A DNA stretch of 64,000 bases from Takifugu bimaculatus (GCA_004026145.2 CP034981.1:276471-340470); one strand, 5' to 3'; counted from the stretch's first letter, positions 1-10,497 are shown. The notes: generated from the sequence alone by a model not told the origin. Made by a program: numbers and translations.

Positions 1-91
1 TCTCCTCCAACGAGTCCAGAGACCGAGTGGATCTGCAGGTGTCCTCTGCTGCAGTTCCAGATTCTGCTGTGTACGACTGTGCTGTGAGGCC
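1..91 (+). pseudogene. psiVB0, 3' end of LINE-type TCR V pseudogene (partial)
   Basis: The window opens inside the FR3 end of a psiVB V exon, reading SSAAVPDSAVYDCAVRP. The usual YYC is YDC. It is followed by the defective heptamer CAGAGTG (92-98), a 22-bp spacer and the weak nonamer ACAACAACA (121-129). The sequence leaves the family consensus at about 215, before any VA leader, so this copy has lost its downstream VA partner. Confidence 0.8.
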
Positions 92-474
92 CAGAGTGAC
101 AGGAAACCCACAACCTGTCTACAACAACACAGCACCCAGCTCCTGGAAGCCTTCGTCACACTAGAGGGCCACATGACCCAGGAGGAGGTGTGCTCCTCTG
201 TGTCTAACCATGGTGAGAGCAGAAATTCTCCAGTAATTAGCGGCCAACTGTTTCCTCCTCAGCTACAGTGGCATCCCCCCCCCTGCCTCTACCTGGAGTG
301 GGCAGACAGGTGAGGTTTTGACGCCCTCAGACACAGTGGAAGTGCTTGTGCCTGGATCATATGCAGCACAGTTCATGTTGACTTTGCTGCTGATCCATAA
401 ACCCATCGTCTATTCAAGATGTGATCAAAGCCACATAAACAGAAATCCTTGATATGAAATCAGCTCCTCATTGC

Positions 475-690
475 TGTCCCACAAGACATCTCATTATATT
501 CAACTTCACATTTCTCCACTACCTGATTGATCTGTTCCGTCCAGTTCAGCCTCTGACTAAAGTCAACACCAAGGAAGTGGAAGTTCTCCACGCTCTCTAA
601 CACACTCCCATACAGCCTCAGATTGCTCTCTGCTGCCCTCTTTCTGTAATAAACATCACCTTTGTCTTTTCAGATGAAAACCTAAAGCCT
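475..690 (-). mobile_element. LINE reverse-transcriptase relic, C-terminal part
   Basis: Reading the minus strand gives ESVENFHFLGVDFSQRLNW followed by TEQINQVVEKC. This matches the FLG-x-x-x-D-x-R-L-x-W block that follows the RT palm in non-LTR elements. It is probably the continuation of the relic at 1300-1690, split by the insert between them. Clade not determined. Confidence 0.55.
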
Positions 691-699
691 GAAGAGTTG

Positions 700-1262
700 T
701 GTTTACCTTGTTATTATGTGTTCTACCATATGTTCCTGTTCTCTTAGAAGTAGTTTAGAAGTTAGGCATGGTAGAATCATTAGCAAGTATAAATAAAGAT
801 CAGTGACCCTCCCTTGACAGGATTGTTGTTTAGACACTTGTAATCGCAGGAACCAGTCAGGCTGAAGGGGTTAAACATACATCGTAAAACGGGACAGCAT
901 GGTGGTGTTGATAAGCTTGTCTGCAGGAAGAATGTGAACTTTGACCTGGCCATCTGGATAGACAACGGAGAACAAGGACTGTACCAACATCCAATGGGAC
1001 TGGAAGAAGAGGACGAGGTCATCCAAGCAGAAGAACTGGATTGGACTGTATGAGCATCGATAATTTGCATCTGTGTTTCTATAAAAGACTGGGCCAAGGG
1101 ATAGTCAGGTTGTCGGACTTCATGCCCTGGCAATTGACTCTGTTATTGTAGGGTTAGGAACTGGCCCGGAGCTCTGTAATATTTGTATCTTGAATTGGTT
1201 CTATTGCTAAATACATTTTGAAATTGGCATTTTTCTTCTTGAGGTCTTCATTCAAAGAACAC
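700..1262 (+). mobile_element. Candidate solo LTR
   Basis: This block interrupts the LINE relic. It contains a TATA-like TCTATAAAAG at 1078-1087, followed after about 100 bp by a CTGTAATATTTGT stretch and an A-rich end, the order expected of an LTR promoter and R region. No coding domain, primer-binding site or target duplication could be fixed, so the limits and the LTR call are tentative. Confidence 0.3.
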
Positions 1263-1299
1263 GCAGATGAGCAGTGACACATGAGAAGTATTGCGATCC

Positions 1300-1690
1300 A
1301 ACAAGCCCCATTTAATTCCCCATCTTTCAACGTTACCTATTCCCTCCTGCATCCTCTTTGCAATTTACTGGTAGGTCCTTCCTCTTTTCCAAAGGGCTCC
1401 ATCATCTGCACACAGAGACCTCCCCAGACCTTCTGGAATATCTGAGAATATATCGTTTATTATTCAAAAAATAGTTGGACCGACCACACTCCCCTGTGGT
1501 GGACCATTTTCAACGATGTATTGTCTTGATAATTCTGCTCCTATCCTCACCTGGATGCACCCATCACTTAAAAAAATCCCTTAGCCAGTTAAATATATTC
1601 CCCGCTATCACCATGAACTGCAATGTTACCAGCAGCCCCTCCCTCCACATCATGTCAAACACTTTCTCCACATCAAAGAAAACTGCAACT
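1300..1690 (-). mobile_element. LINE reverse-transcriptase relic, palm part
   Basis: The minus strand contains NGPPQGSVVGPTIF and, after a stop, CADDGALWKRG. These correspond to the PQG box and the [YF]ADD catalytic box of non-LTR reverse transcriptases, with C replacing Y/F. Stops and frame changes show that it is dead. Confidence 0.6.
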
Positions 1691-1741
1691 ACAATCTCTT
1701 CATTGACTTGAGCTTCTGCTTATTCCTTTTGGTGATTGAAC

Positions 1742-1975
1742 CTGTCGACTTCCAGGGCTGTTTGACATCCAGGACCTGTAGGCATCCAGGACCGGTACTC
1801 CTCCAAGACCCATAGGCATCCAGGACCGGTACTCCTCCAAGACCCATAGGCCTCCAGGATCCATAGACCTCCAGGACCTGTCGACCTCCAGGACTCGTAG
1901 GCCTCCAGGACCTGTAGGCATGCAGGACCGGTACTCCTCCAAGACCCATAGGCCTCCAGGACCTGTAGACCACCG
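1742..1975 (+). repeat. 17-bp minisatellite, copy 1
   Basis: About 14 imperfect units of GACCTCCAGGACCTGTA. Because 17 is not a multiple of three, all frames of one strand read the same peptide words (VLEVYRSWR-like), so the ORFs seen here are by-products. Confidence 0.9.
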
Positions 1976-2329
1976 TCTCCCTCACCCCCAGGTAGAGGGA
2001 ACCCTCAACTGGCACCACAGCTGTGAGATGCAAACAGACCTTCTGAATCAGATCAGTAAAGGGATTTCATCTGTGTTTCGTTGTGACGTTTTGATGCTCC
2101 TGTGCTGGTAACTCTCAGGTAGTCCTTGTTTTTACAGTCGAGGTCTCCATCTAGAGACAGTAGAAATAATGAGTGAGTTGGAGGATGTGAAGCTGTCAGT
2201 AGAAGCTTGTGATGGAGCTCAGTTCCTCTGGGCAGGCTCCTCCTTCTCAAACCCGTCTGAGGTCTGAAGAAGACTACACGGAGACATCACAGAGCTCTTC
2301 ATTGTGGCTGGAGCTCACCGTTCCTCAAC
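1976..2329 (+). promoter_or_regulatory. Upstream region of VM1
   Basis: About 350 bp conserved in front of all five VM leaders, with no coding sequence recognised. It contains TTGTGACGTTTTGATG at about 2079, a CRE-like TGACG core of the kind found in TCR V promoters. The promoter role is inferred from position and conservation. Confidence 0.4.
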
Positions 2330-2767
2330 ATGACTCCTCTGTTCGTCTCACTGTGGATGGCAACTCTGTGGGCTGGTATGAACACAACTCTGTCTGTCAC
2401 ACCAGAGGGATGTGAGTACGATTCCCTGAGAGCACCTTCATCCTGTCTGTTTTCCAGAGTGCAGAACCCAAAAAGACACTGTGCTGCAACCAAAAGCAGA
2501 GGAGATGGCAGCAGAAGACCAGACAGTCACACTGGACTGTCACTACACCAGCACAGCCAGAGAGGTCTACATCTTCTGGTACAAACAGGATGGGACCAGC
2601 AGACCCCAGTTCATCCTGAGGAGGTTCAAAGGTGATGAGGGGAAAACAGAAGATGAGTTTAAGGAGAGATTTTCCTCCACACTGAACCCCACCATGAAAT
2701 CAGCTCCTCTGAAGATCCAGGAGCTTCAGCTGTCAGACTCTGCAGTGTACTACTGTGCTCTGAGGCC
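2330..2767 (+). CDS. TRAV: VM1, TCR alpha/delta V segment
   Basis: Leader exon 2330-2375 encodes MTPLFVSLWMATLWA and ends in phase 1 before a GT donor. The V exon 2458-2767 follows TTTTCCAG and starts ECRTQKDTVLQPKAE. It has Cys23 (TLDC), CDR1 region YTSTAREVY, FWYKQD, CDR2 region RRFKGDEGK and the FR3 end SDSAVYYCALR. No stop or frameshift is seen. The product would be the antigen-recognition domain of a TCR chain after V(D)J joining. First gene of block 1. From FR2 onward it is almost identical to the VA family, although leader, intron and FR1 differ. Confidence 0.88.
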
Positions 2768-2805
2768 CACAGTGACAGGAAGCAGCAGAAGTGCGCACTA
2801 AAACC
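2768..2805 (+). promoter_or_regulatory. RSS of VM1
   Basis: Perfect heptamer CACAGTG, 22-bp spacer, nonamer ACTAAAACC (8/9 to consensus). Confidence 0.9.
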
Positions 2806-2833
2806 TCCACAGTAAGGCCACACTGAGCAGCGG

Positions 2834-2847
2834 CCGCTAGAGGGCGA
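2834..2847 (+). promoter_or_regulatory. CTCF-like motif after VM1
   Basis: CCGCTAGAGGGCGA matches CCASYAGRKGGCRS at 12 of 14 positions, 28 bp beyond the nonamer. Binding is inferred. Confidence 0.45.
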
Positions 2848-3657
2848 CACACAGCGTCTCTTCCTGTCAGGAGATGTGATGACAAAGTTTTCTTCATCTT
2901 TAAAAATGATGAGAGAAATCAAACCTGGAGCACAGATGAAGAGGCCTCCAAGACAGGAAGAGGAACCATGTTGATTCTCTTTCATTATAAATGTTTAATG
3001 GCTTTTTTCACGCAAAGTATAAAAACCAAGTTAATGCAGTAAAGAAATTATATTGTCTCCAATTGTGGTGAAGAAGAGTAGTGAAAACAATCCCCAATAT
3101 TGACAAAGATGAACAACTAAAATCAGAGAAGAAAGAGCAATGATGTTAAGACAAAACAAGGTTGGTGGTAGAACTATTGATGTATGAATGAGACACCAGA
3201 GAACCAGTCATTTCCTGTAGCTCCATTAGCTTCCACGGAGGCACCAACGTGAAGACTTCATGATGAAGATGAGTCGTCCTCACTTCTTCAGCTTTTTTTC
3301 TGGCAATAAGAAAAGAATTCATGTGTTGTTTCCTCAGGTTGTGAGTTCTTCTGGGGCACCACAGGGCTGAAATCTCGGTCCTCACATTTTCACCATTCTT
3401 TGACATGAATCATCTCATCAGACATCTAAAATCTCTCCTGTTGAGATGGAAAAACTCCCAAAACTTGGAGAGTCCAGCTGCTACAAGAAGCTGCTGCCAG
3501 TGTGCTGACCTGCAGCAACAGGGAAAAGGCAGATGAGAGAGGAGCTGGAGAGACTGAGGGAGGAGCTCACTTGTAACTGAGCTGGAGAGGAGAGAAGAAG
3601 GGCAACATTGAGCAGAGCTGGATCCAGCACAGAGCAGACAGGTTCCTTTAGTTCACC
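2848..3657 (+). repeat. VA-psiVB spacer module, long form
   Basis: About 800 bp repeated after most VA genes. No gene is recognised. At 3337-3410 the + strand reads VVSSSGAPQG, a stop, then LGPHIFTIL, which resembles the GAPQG box of a LINE reverse transcriptase. The last 200 bp precede the psiVB leader and would be its old promoter. Confidence 0.6.
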
Positions 3658-4861
3658 ATGCTGCCTCTGCTCTACGCTGCTCTCTGTCTGATGTTGCTCA
3701 GCGTTCTAACAGGTATGGATGATTAGTCAGCAGCAACTGTCGCTCTGCTCGTTCCTCTTGGCACCATGGGAACGGATCAAACTCTTCCTGTAGGTGTCAG
3801 TGGAGAACAACTGACTGCAGTCCAGACAGAAGTGCTCAGTTTTAAAGACGCCGCTCTGAGGTCCACAAACACCGACACTGTCTACAAGAAGGCCATGAGC
3901 AGCCTCTAGTTCCTCAGGAGACTCAGGTCCTTCAGTGTCTGCAGCAGGATGCTCCACATGTTCTACCAGCCTGTCATGGCTAGCACCATCTTCTGTACTG
4001 TAGTGTGCTGGGGAGCAGGCTAAGCTAAGGAGGCTAACAGACTCCACAAACTCATTAAAAAGGCAGGTCTGTTGTTGGCTGTAGACTTGCAAACGTGGAC
4101 GAGGTGGTGAGGGACAGGATGGTGTTGAAACTGTGGACAATCATGGACAGTCCCCCCCCCCTCCATAACACAGTGGACAAACTGAGGAGCAGCTTCAGCA
4201 ACAGACTCCTGCAGCCTCGCTGCTCTAAGGAACGCTACAGGAAGTCCTTCCTGCCGTCCACCATCAGACTGTATAACTCATCCTAACCCAGCCAATAACA
4301 ACAACTGTTTAAGGTTTATGTTGTCATTTTAATTCTATTTTATTTGATACTTATATATATATGCCTATAATATGTATATATTATATTATATATATGCTAA
4401 TAATATATGCTGTATATATGCTCATAATGCTATAACATTCTAATCTTATTTGTATTTTATTTATACTATTTCTATACTTTGTAAATACAAAACCGAGACT
4501 ACAGTTATATTCATCCATGTTAGGCTGCTACAATTCAATTTCCCTACGGGGATGAAAAAAGTACATCTTGAATCTTGAATCTTGAATCTTGAATCTTGAA
4601 TCTTGAATCTTGAATCTTGACTCTGTCCTACAAATACTCCAATCAAGCATCTGGCCCTGATCATTTCTTCTGGTATCACCAATATCCAGAAGAAGCACCA
4701 GAGTTCCTCCTGTATATCTCAGGAAGTAACCTTATCACATGGTCAGAGGCTCTAAGATCACGGCCAAAGTTCTCCTCCAACGAGTCCAGAGACCGAGTGG
4801 ATCTGCAGGTGTCCTCTGCTGCAGTTCCAGATTCTGCTGTGTACGACTGTGCTGTGAGGCC
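3658..4861 (+). pseudogene. psiVB1, V segment with LINE in FR1
   Basis: Leader exon 3658-3712 (MLPLLYAALCLMLLSVLT) has a good GT donor. The V exon opens at 3794 after CTTCCTGTAG and reads GVSGEQLTAVQTEVLSFKDAA, then breaks into a LINE at 3860. It resumes at about 4617 with LTLSYKYSNQASGPD, where the expected Cys23 is Tyr, and continues FFWYHQYPEEAPEFLLY to DSAVYDCAV. Heptamer CAGAGTG (4862-4868) lacks the essential CAC. Three independent lesions make it a non-functional V segment. It lies 216 bp upstream of the VA1 leader. Confidence 0.85.
3860..4616 (+). mobile_element. 5'-truncated L2-like LINE inside psiVB1
   Basis: Starts with codons for STNTDTVYKKAMSS, then a TAG where B2's copy has TAC, then FLRRLRSFSVCSRMLHMFYQP, split here by that stop. 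This is the RT thumb region. The AT-rich 3' UTR ends in CCCTACGGGG and an array of TTGAATC units. It splits the FR1 codons at CTGA/TTGA, a possible short target duplication. Confidence 0.8.
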
Positions 4862-5077
4862 CAGAGTGACAGGAAACCCACAACCTGTCTACAACAACAC
4901 AGCACCCAGCTCCTGGAAGCCTTCGTCACACCAGAGGGCCACATGACCCAGGAGGAGGTGTGCTCCTCTGTGTCTAACCATGCTGAGAGCAGAAAGAGCT
5001 GCCAGAAGAGAACAAGGCCACCACCGAATGTTGAACATCAGACAGTTTCTCCTGCTGCTTTGGAGCTTCTTGCAGAG

Positions 5078-5558
5078 ATGGAACCTTGGCTGTGGATTCT
5101 TCTGGCTGCTCTTTGCTTTGGTAGGTACCAGACAACCACACGCTGCCACTGCCTCACATTAGAGGCCAGAACTGTGTGCGTCAGATGTGGAAACTCTTTG
5201 AGCCACTCAGTGGATCATCTTGAGTGATTCCTGCATGTTCTTCTTCATCAGAGTGTAGAGGAGAAGACAAAGTGATGCAGCCACCAGAAGATGTTGTTGC
5301 TGCTGAAGGAGACACTGTTACACTGGACTGTACTTTTCAGACCACCGACACAAACCTGTATTTGTTCTGGTACAAACAGGATGGGACCAGCAGACCCCAG
5401 TTCATCCTGAGCAGGGTCACCTTTGGTAAGGGGAAAACAGAAGATGAGTTTAAGGAGAGATTTTCGTCCACACTGAACTCCCCCATGAAATCAGCTCCTC
5501 TGAAGATCCAGGAGCTTCAGCTGTCAGACTCTGCAGTGTACTACTGTGCTCTGAGGCC
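5078..5558 (+). CDS. TRAV: VA1, TCR alpha/delta V segment
   Basis: Leader exon 5078-5120 encodes MEPWLWILLAALCF and ends in phase 1 at GTAGGT. The V exon 5252-5558 starts after TTCATCAG with ECRGEDKVMQPPEDVV. Cys23 lies in VTLDC, the CDR1 region is TTDTNLYL, then FWYKQD, CDR2 region SRVTFGKGK and SDSAVYYCALR. FR3 has the unusual TLNSPMKS. Open throughout. Its promoter must lie in the ~180 bp after the dead psiVB1 RSS. VA1 and VA2 form a 787-bp direct repeat. Confidence 0.88.
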
Positions 5559-5596
5559 CACAGTGACAGGAAGCAGCAGAAGTGCGCACTAAAACC
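5559..5596 (+). promoter_or_regulatory. RSS of VA1
   Basis: CACAGTG, 22-bp spacer, ACTAAAACC. Confidence 0.9.
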
Positions 5597-5624
5597 TCCA
5601 CAGTAAGGCCACACTGAGCAGCGG

Positions 5625-5638
5625 CCGCTAGAGGGCGA
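5625..5638 (+). promoter_or_regulatory. CTCF-like motif after VA1
   Basis: CCGCTAGAGGGCGA, inside GCGGCCGC context. Confidence 0.45.
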
Positions 5639-5864
5639 CACACAGCGTCTCTTCCTGTCAGGAGATGTGATGACAAAGTTTTCTTCATCTTGAGAACTGA
5701 TGAGAGACTCTTTTACACTAGAGGGCCACATGACCCAGGAGGAGGTGTGCTCCTCTGTGTCTAACCATGCTGAGAGCAGAAAGAGCTGCCAGAAGAGAAC
5801 AAGGCCACCACCGAATGTTGAACATCAGACAGTTTCTCCTGCTGCTTTGGAGCTTCTTGCAGAG

Positions 5865-6345
5865 ATGGAACCTTGGCTGTGGATTCTTCTGGCTGCTCTT
5901 TGCTTTGGTAGGTACCAGACAACCACACGCTGCCACTGCCTCACATTAGAGGCCAGAACTGTGTGTGTCAGATGTGGAAACTCTTTGAGCCACTCAGTGG
6001 ATCATCTTGAGTGATTCCTGCATGTTCTTCTTCATCAGAGTGTCGAGGAGAAGACAAAGTGATGCAGCCACCAGAAGATGTTGTTGCTGCTGAAGGAGAC
6101 ACTGTTACACTGGACTGTACTTTTCAGACCACCGGCTCGTCCCCATATTTGTTCTGGTACAAACAGGATGGGACCAGCAGACCCCAGTTCATCCTGAGGA
6201 GGTTGAAAGGTGATGAGGGGAAAACAGAAGATGAGTTTAAGGAGAGATTTTCCTCCACACTGAACCCCACCATGAAATCAGTTCCTCTGAAGATCCAGGA
6301 GCTTCAGCTGTCAGACTCTGCAGTGTACTACTGTGCTCTGAGGCC
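5865..6345 (+). CDS. TRAV: VA2, TCR alpha/delta V segment
   Basis: Leader 5865-5907, V exon 6039-6345, intact. CDR1 region TTGSSPYL, CDR2 region RRLKGDEGK, and Val in KSVPLKIQ where most copies have Ala. The early codon for Arg in ECRG is CGA rather than AGA, shared with VA11 and VA13. The protein is identical to VA11, 31 kb away. The psiVB unit normally found upstream is absent: VA1's downstream sequence is fused directly to the VA upstream region at about 5715. Confidence 0.88.
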
Positions 6346-6383
6346 CACAGTGACAGGAAGCAGCAGAAGTGCGCACTAAAACC
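6346..6383 (+). promoter_or_regulatory. RSS of VA2
   Basis: CACAGTG, 22-bp spacer, ACTAAAACC. Confidence 0.9.
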
Positions 6384-6411
6384 TCCACAGTAAGGCCACA
6401 CTGAGCAGCGG

Positions 6412-6425
6412 CCGCTAGAGGGCGA
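6412..6425 (+). promoter_or_regulatory. CTCF-like motif after VA2
   Basis: CCGCTAGAGGGCGA. Confidence 0.45.
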
Positions 6426-7236
6426 CACACAGCGTCTCTTCCTGTCAGGAGATGTGATGACAAAGTTTTCTTCATCTTGAGACCTGATGAGAGAAATCAA
6501 ACCTGGAGCAAAGATGAAGAGGCCTCCAAGACAGGAAGAGGAACTATGTTGTTTCTCTTTCATTATAAATATTTTAGGGCTTTTTTCACGCAAAGTATAA
6601 AAACCAAGTTAATGCAGTAAAGAAATTATATTGTCTCCAATTGTGGTGAAGAAGAGGAGTGAAAACAATCCCCAATATTGACAAAGATGAACAACTAAAA
6701 TCAGAGAAGAAAGAGCAATGATGTTAAGACAAAACAAGGTTGGTGGTAGAACTATTGATGCATGAATGAGACACCAGAGAACCAGTCATTTCCTGTAGCT
6801 CCATTAGCTTCCACGGAGGCACCAACGTGAAGACTTCATGATGAAGATGAGCCTGTCCTCACTTCTTCAGCTCTTTTTCTGGCAATAAGAAAATAATTCA
6901 TGTGTTGTTTCCTCAGGTTGTGAGTTCTTCTGGGGCACCACAGGGCTGAAATCTCGGTCCTCACATTTTCACCATTCTTTGACATGAATCATCTCATCAG
7001 ACATCTAAAATCTCTCCTGTTGAGATGGAAAAACTCCCAAAACTTGGAGAGTCCAGCTGCTACAAGAAGCTGCTGCCAGTGTGCTGACCTGCAGCAACAG
7101 GGAAAAGGCAGATGAGAGAGGAGCTGGAGAGACTGAGGGAGGAGCTCACTTGTAACTGAGCTGGAGAGGAGAGAAGAAGGGCAACATTGAGCAGAGCTGG
7201 ATCCAGCACAGAGCAGACAGGTTCCTTTAGTTCACC
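6426..7236 (+). repeat. VA-psiVB spacer module, long form
   Basis: Same module as 2848-3657, with small substitutions. No gene seen. Confidence 0.6.
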
Positions 7237-7438
7237 ATGCTGCCTCTGCTCTACGCTGCTCTCTGTCTGATGTTGCTCAGCGTTCTAACAGGTATGGATG
7301 ATTAGTCAGCAGCAACTGTCGCTCTGCTCGTTACTCTTGGCACCATGGTAACGGATCAAACTCTTCCTGTAGGAGTCAGTGGAGAACAACTGACTGCAGT
7401 CCAGACAGAAGTGCTCAGTTTCGAAGACGCCGCTCTGA

Positions 7439-9541
7439 GGTCCACAAACAGAATCAGAATCAGAATCAGAGTACTTTATTGATCCCTTTAGGGGGGGTCC
7501 ATTAGGGAAATTAGCATCTCCAAAAAAACGTACAGCACTGTACAAAATACCCACCACCATTACACACCATAAAAACCTATTAAAGATAATAAAAATAGAG
7601 TAAAATAAGAAATAAAATAGAATAAATTAAAAATAGAATATAAATATAAAATATGAAACTATTAAAATGTAAATAAATGAACTGAATGGATGAATGAACT
7701 GAATGAATGGATGGATGAATGAATGGATGAATGGATGTCCCAGTATTATGTTATTGCAGTGTTGTTCCAGTTCTCCTGTTGGCCCTCCTTCCCCCCAGTG
7801 AGGAGCTGAACAGCCTGATGGCTCGGGGGATGAATGAGTTCCCCAGTCTGTTGGTCCTGAACTTGGGGAGGCGCAGCCTCTGGCTGATCAGGCTTCTCTG
7901 GCTGTGGATGACAGTGTGCAGAGGGTGGCGGACATTGTCCATGATGCTCCGCAGTTTGTCAATAGTTCTCCTCTCTGCCACTGTCGCCAGAGGTTTCAGC
8001 TTCATCCCCACCACCGAGCTGGCCCGCCTGATCAGCTTCTCCAGCCTGGAGAGGTCCGCTTTTGTCGCACTCCCCCCACCCCCAGCACACCACAGCGTAG
8101 GACAGGACGCTGGCGACCACAGACTGGTAGAACATCCAGAGGAGTTTCCTGCAGATGTTGAAGGATCTGAGTCTCCTCAGGAAGTACATCCTGCTCTGGG
8201 TCTTCTTGTACAGCTGCCTCGTATTGCTTGTCCAGTCCAGCCTGTTGTCCAGCCACAGCCCAAGATATTTGTAGGTCTGCACGCCCTCCACCTCCTCCGT
8301 TCCTATCTGAACTGGTCTAGGTCTCGGTCGGTCCCTCCCAAAGTCAATGACCAGTTCTTTGGTTTTGGAGGTGTTGAGCTGCAGGCTGTTGTTGTGGCAC
8401 CAGGCAACAAAGTCCCTCACCAGGCACCGGTACTCCTCCTCTTCATCGTCTCTGATACATCCAACGATGGCTGTGTCATCTGCGAACTTCTGGATATGAC
8501 ACATTTCGGAGTTGTAACAGAAGTCCGAGGTGTACAGAGTGAACAGGATGGGGGACAGCACAGTCCCCTGTGGAGCCCCGATGCTGCTGACCACAGTGTC
8601 AGACGTGATGTCCTTCATCCTGACGAACTGCGGCCTGTCGGTGAGGTAGGTGGAGATCCAAGCAACCAGGCAGGGGTCCACTCGCATCTGTAGAAGCTTG
8701 TCCTGTAGGACAAGGGGCTGGATCGTGTTGAAGGCACTCGAGAAATCCAAAAAGAGGATTCTCGCTGTGCCACTCCCCTTGTCCAGATGCGAGTGGACAC
8801 TTCTTGTAGACACCGATGCTGTCTACAAGAAGGCCATGAGCAGCCTCTACTTCCTCAGGAGACTCAGGTCCTTCAGTGTGTGCAGCAGGATGCTCCACAT
8901 GTTCTACCAGCCTGTCATGGCTAGCACCATCTTCTGTGCTGTAGTGTGCTGGGGAGCAGGCTAAGCTAAGGATGCTAACAGACTCAACAAACTCATTAAA
9001 AAGGCAGGTCTGTTGTTGGCTGTAGACTTGCAAACATGGACGAGGTGGTGAGGGACAGGATGGTGTTGAAACTGTGGACAATCATGGACAATCCCCCCCC
9101 CCTCCATAACACAGTGGACAAACTGAGGAGCAGCTCCAGCAGCAGACTCCTGCAGCCTCGCTGCTCTAAGGAACGCTACAGGAAGTCCTTCCTGCCGTCC
9201 ACCATCAGACTGTATAACTCATCCTAACCCAGCCAATAACAACAACTGTTTAAGGTTTATGTTGTCATTTTAATTCTATTTTATTTGATACTTATATATA
9301 TGCCTATAATATGTATATATTAGATTATATATATGCTAATAATATATGCTGTATATATGCTCATAATGCTATAACATTCTAATCTTATTTGTATTTTATT
9401 TATTCTATTTCTATACTTTGCAAATACAAAACCGAGACTACAGTTATATTCCTCCATGTTAGGCTGCTACAATTCAATTTCCCTACGGGGATGAAAAAAG
9501 TACATCTTGAATCTTGAATCTTGAATCTTGAATCTTGAATC
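7439..9541 (+). mobile_element. Outer L2-like LINE in psiVB2 (interrupted)
   Basis: Consists of 7439-7450 plus 8810-9541. The open stretch AVYKKAMSSLYFLRRLRSF lacks the TAG of its sister copies. The AT-rich 3' UTR ends in five TTGAATC units. Confidence 0.8.
7451..8809 (-). mobile_element. 5'-truncated L2-like LINE, nested
   Basis: Minus-strand RT coding region. It runs from LDFSSAFNTIQPLVLQDKL through GAPQGTVLSP and the intact catalytic FADDTAIVG to the thumb FLRRLRSFNICRKLLWMFYQ. One frameshift near 8085 separates the C-terminal end (MDNVRHPLHTVIHSQ, FIPRAIRLF) at 7751-8014. The 3' end has ATCAATAAAGTACTCTGATTC with a GATTCT-type repeat tail, read on the + strand as AGAATC units at 7450. 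The endonuclease is missing. Confidence 0.85.
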
Positions 9542-10002
9542 TTGACTCTGTCCTACAAATACTCCAATCAAGCATCTGGCCCTGATCATTTCTTCTGGTA
9601 TCACCAATATCCAGGAGAAGCACCAGAGTTCCTCCTGTATATCTCAGGAAGTAACCTTATCACATGGTCAGAGGCTCTAAGATCACGGCCAAAGTTCTCC
9701 TCCAACGAGTCCAGAGACCGAGTGGATCTGCAGGTGTCCTCTGCTGCAGTTCCAGATTCTGCTGTGTACGACTGTGCTGTGAGGCCCAGAGTGACAGGAA
9801 ACCCACAACCTGTCTACAACAACACAGCACCCAGCTCCTGGAAGCCTTCGTCACACCAGAGGGCCACATGACCCAGGAGGAGGTGTGCTCCTCTGTGTCT
9901 AACCATGCTGAGAGCAGAAAGAGCTGCCAGAAGAGAACAAGGCCACCACCGAATGTTGAACATCAGACAGTTTCTCCTGCTGCTTTGGAGCTTCTTGCAG
10001 AG

Positions 10003-10459
10003 ATGGAACCTTGGCTGTGGATTCTTCTGGCTGCTCTTTGCTTTGGTAGGTACCAGACAACCACACGCTGCCACTGCCTCACATTAGAGGCCAGAACTGT
10101 GTGCGTCAGATGTGGAAACTCTTTGAGCCACTCAGTGGATCATCTTGAGTGATTCCTGCATGTTCTTCTTCATCAGAGTGTAGAGGAGAAGACAAAGTGA
10201 TGCAGCCACCAGAAGATGTTGTTGCTGCTGAAGGAGACACTGTTACACTGGACTGTACTTTTCAGACCACCGACCCATCCCCGACTTTGTTCTGGTACAA
10301 ACAGGAAAACAACAAATTTCCTAAATTGCTTCTTCGTGCCAAGCAGAAAGCTTCAGATCCACAGAGAATTTCTGCTTTAATCAATAAGATGTCAGCTCCT
10401 CTGAAGATCCAGGAGCTTCAGCTGTCAGACTCTGCAGTGTACTACTGTGCTCTGAGGCC
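10003..10459 (+). CDS. TRAV: VA3, TCR V segment, short-CDR2 form
   Basis: Leader 10003-10045, V exon 10177-10459, intact. FR1 is the VA type and the CDR1 region is TTDPSPTL. After FWYKQ it switches to ENNKFPKLLLRAKQKASDP, then QRISALINKM, then returns to the standard SAPLKIQELQL and YYCALR. The exon is 24 bp shorter than other VA exons but in frame. VA12 and VA14 share this internal cassette. It looks like a converted middle segment on a VA framework. Confidence 0.87.
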
Positions 10460-10497
10460 CACAGTGACAGGAAGCAGCAGAAGTGCGCGCTAAAACC
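10460..10497 (+). promoter_or_regulatory. RSS of VA3
   Basis: CACAGTG, 22-bp spacer, GCTAAAACC; the first nonamer base differs from its sisters. Confidence 0.85.

Larger units (their letters stand above)
225..1741. other. Intergenic stretch with LINE relic and LTR-like insert
   Basis: No V segment is visible. On the minus strand 690-475 and 1690-1300 hold pieces of a decayed reverse transcriptase. An LTR-like block of about 560 bp lies between them. Apparent short ORFs here have no recognisable protein. Confidence 0.5.
7237..9786 (+). pseudogene. psiVB2, V segment with nested LINEs
   Basis: Leader 7237-7291; V exon from 7373 (GVSGEQLTAVQTEVLSFEDAA) to 9786. The FR1 LINE is itself split by a second, minus-strand LINE (7451-8809). 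The V exon resumes at about 9542 with Tyr for Cys23, ends in YDC, and is followed by heptamer CAGAGTG at 9787. Its outer LINE keeps TAC (Tyr) where the other eight copies have a TAG stop, so it is the least decayed copy of that insertion. Confidence 0.85.

Noticed and set aside
2659..2985. Minus-strand cysteine/tryptophan-rich ORFs repeated behind VA/VM genes
   Set aside because: Antisense shadow of the FR3 codons and RSS region.
3727..4140. Minus-strand 137-codon ORF repeated in many copies
   Set aside because: It lies antisense to the psiVB FR1 and LINE; its repetition follows the unit duplication.
7731..8693. Plus-strand 320-codon ORF
   Set aside because: Antisense to the nested LINE RT, which has clear FADD and GAPQG motifs on the minus strand.
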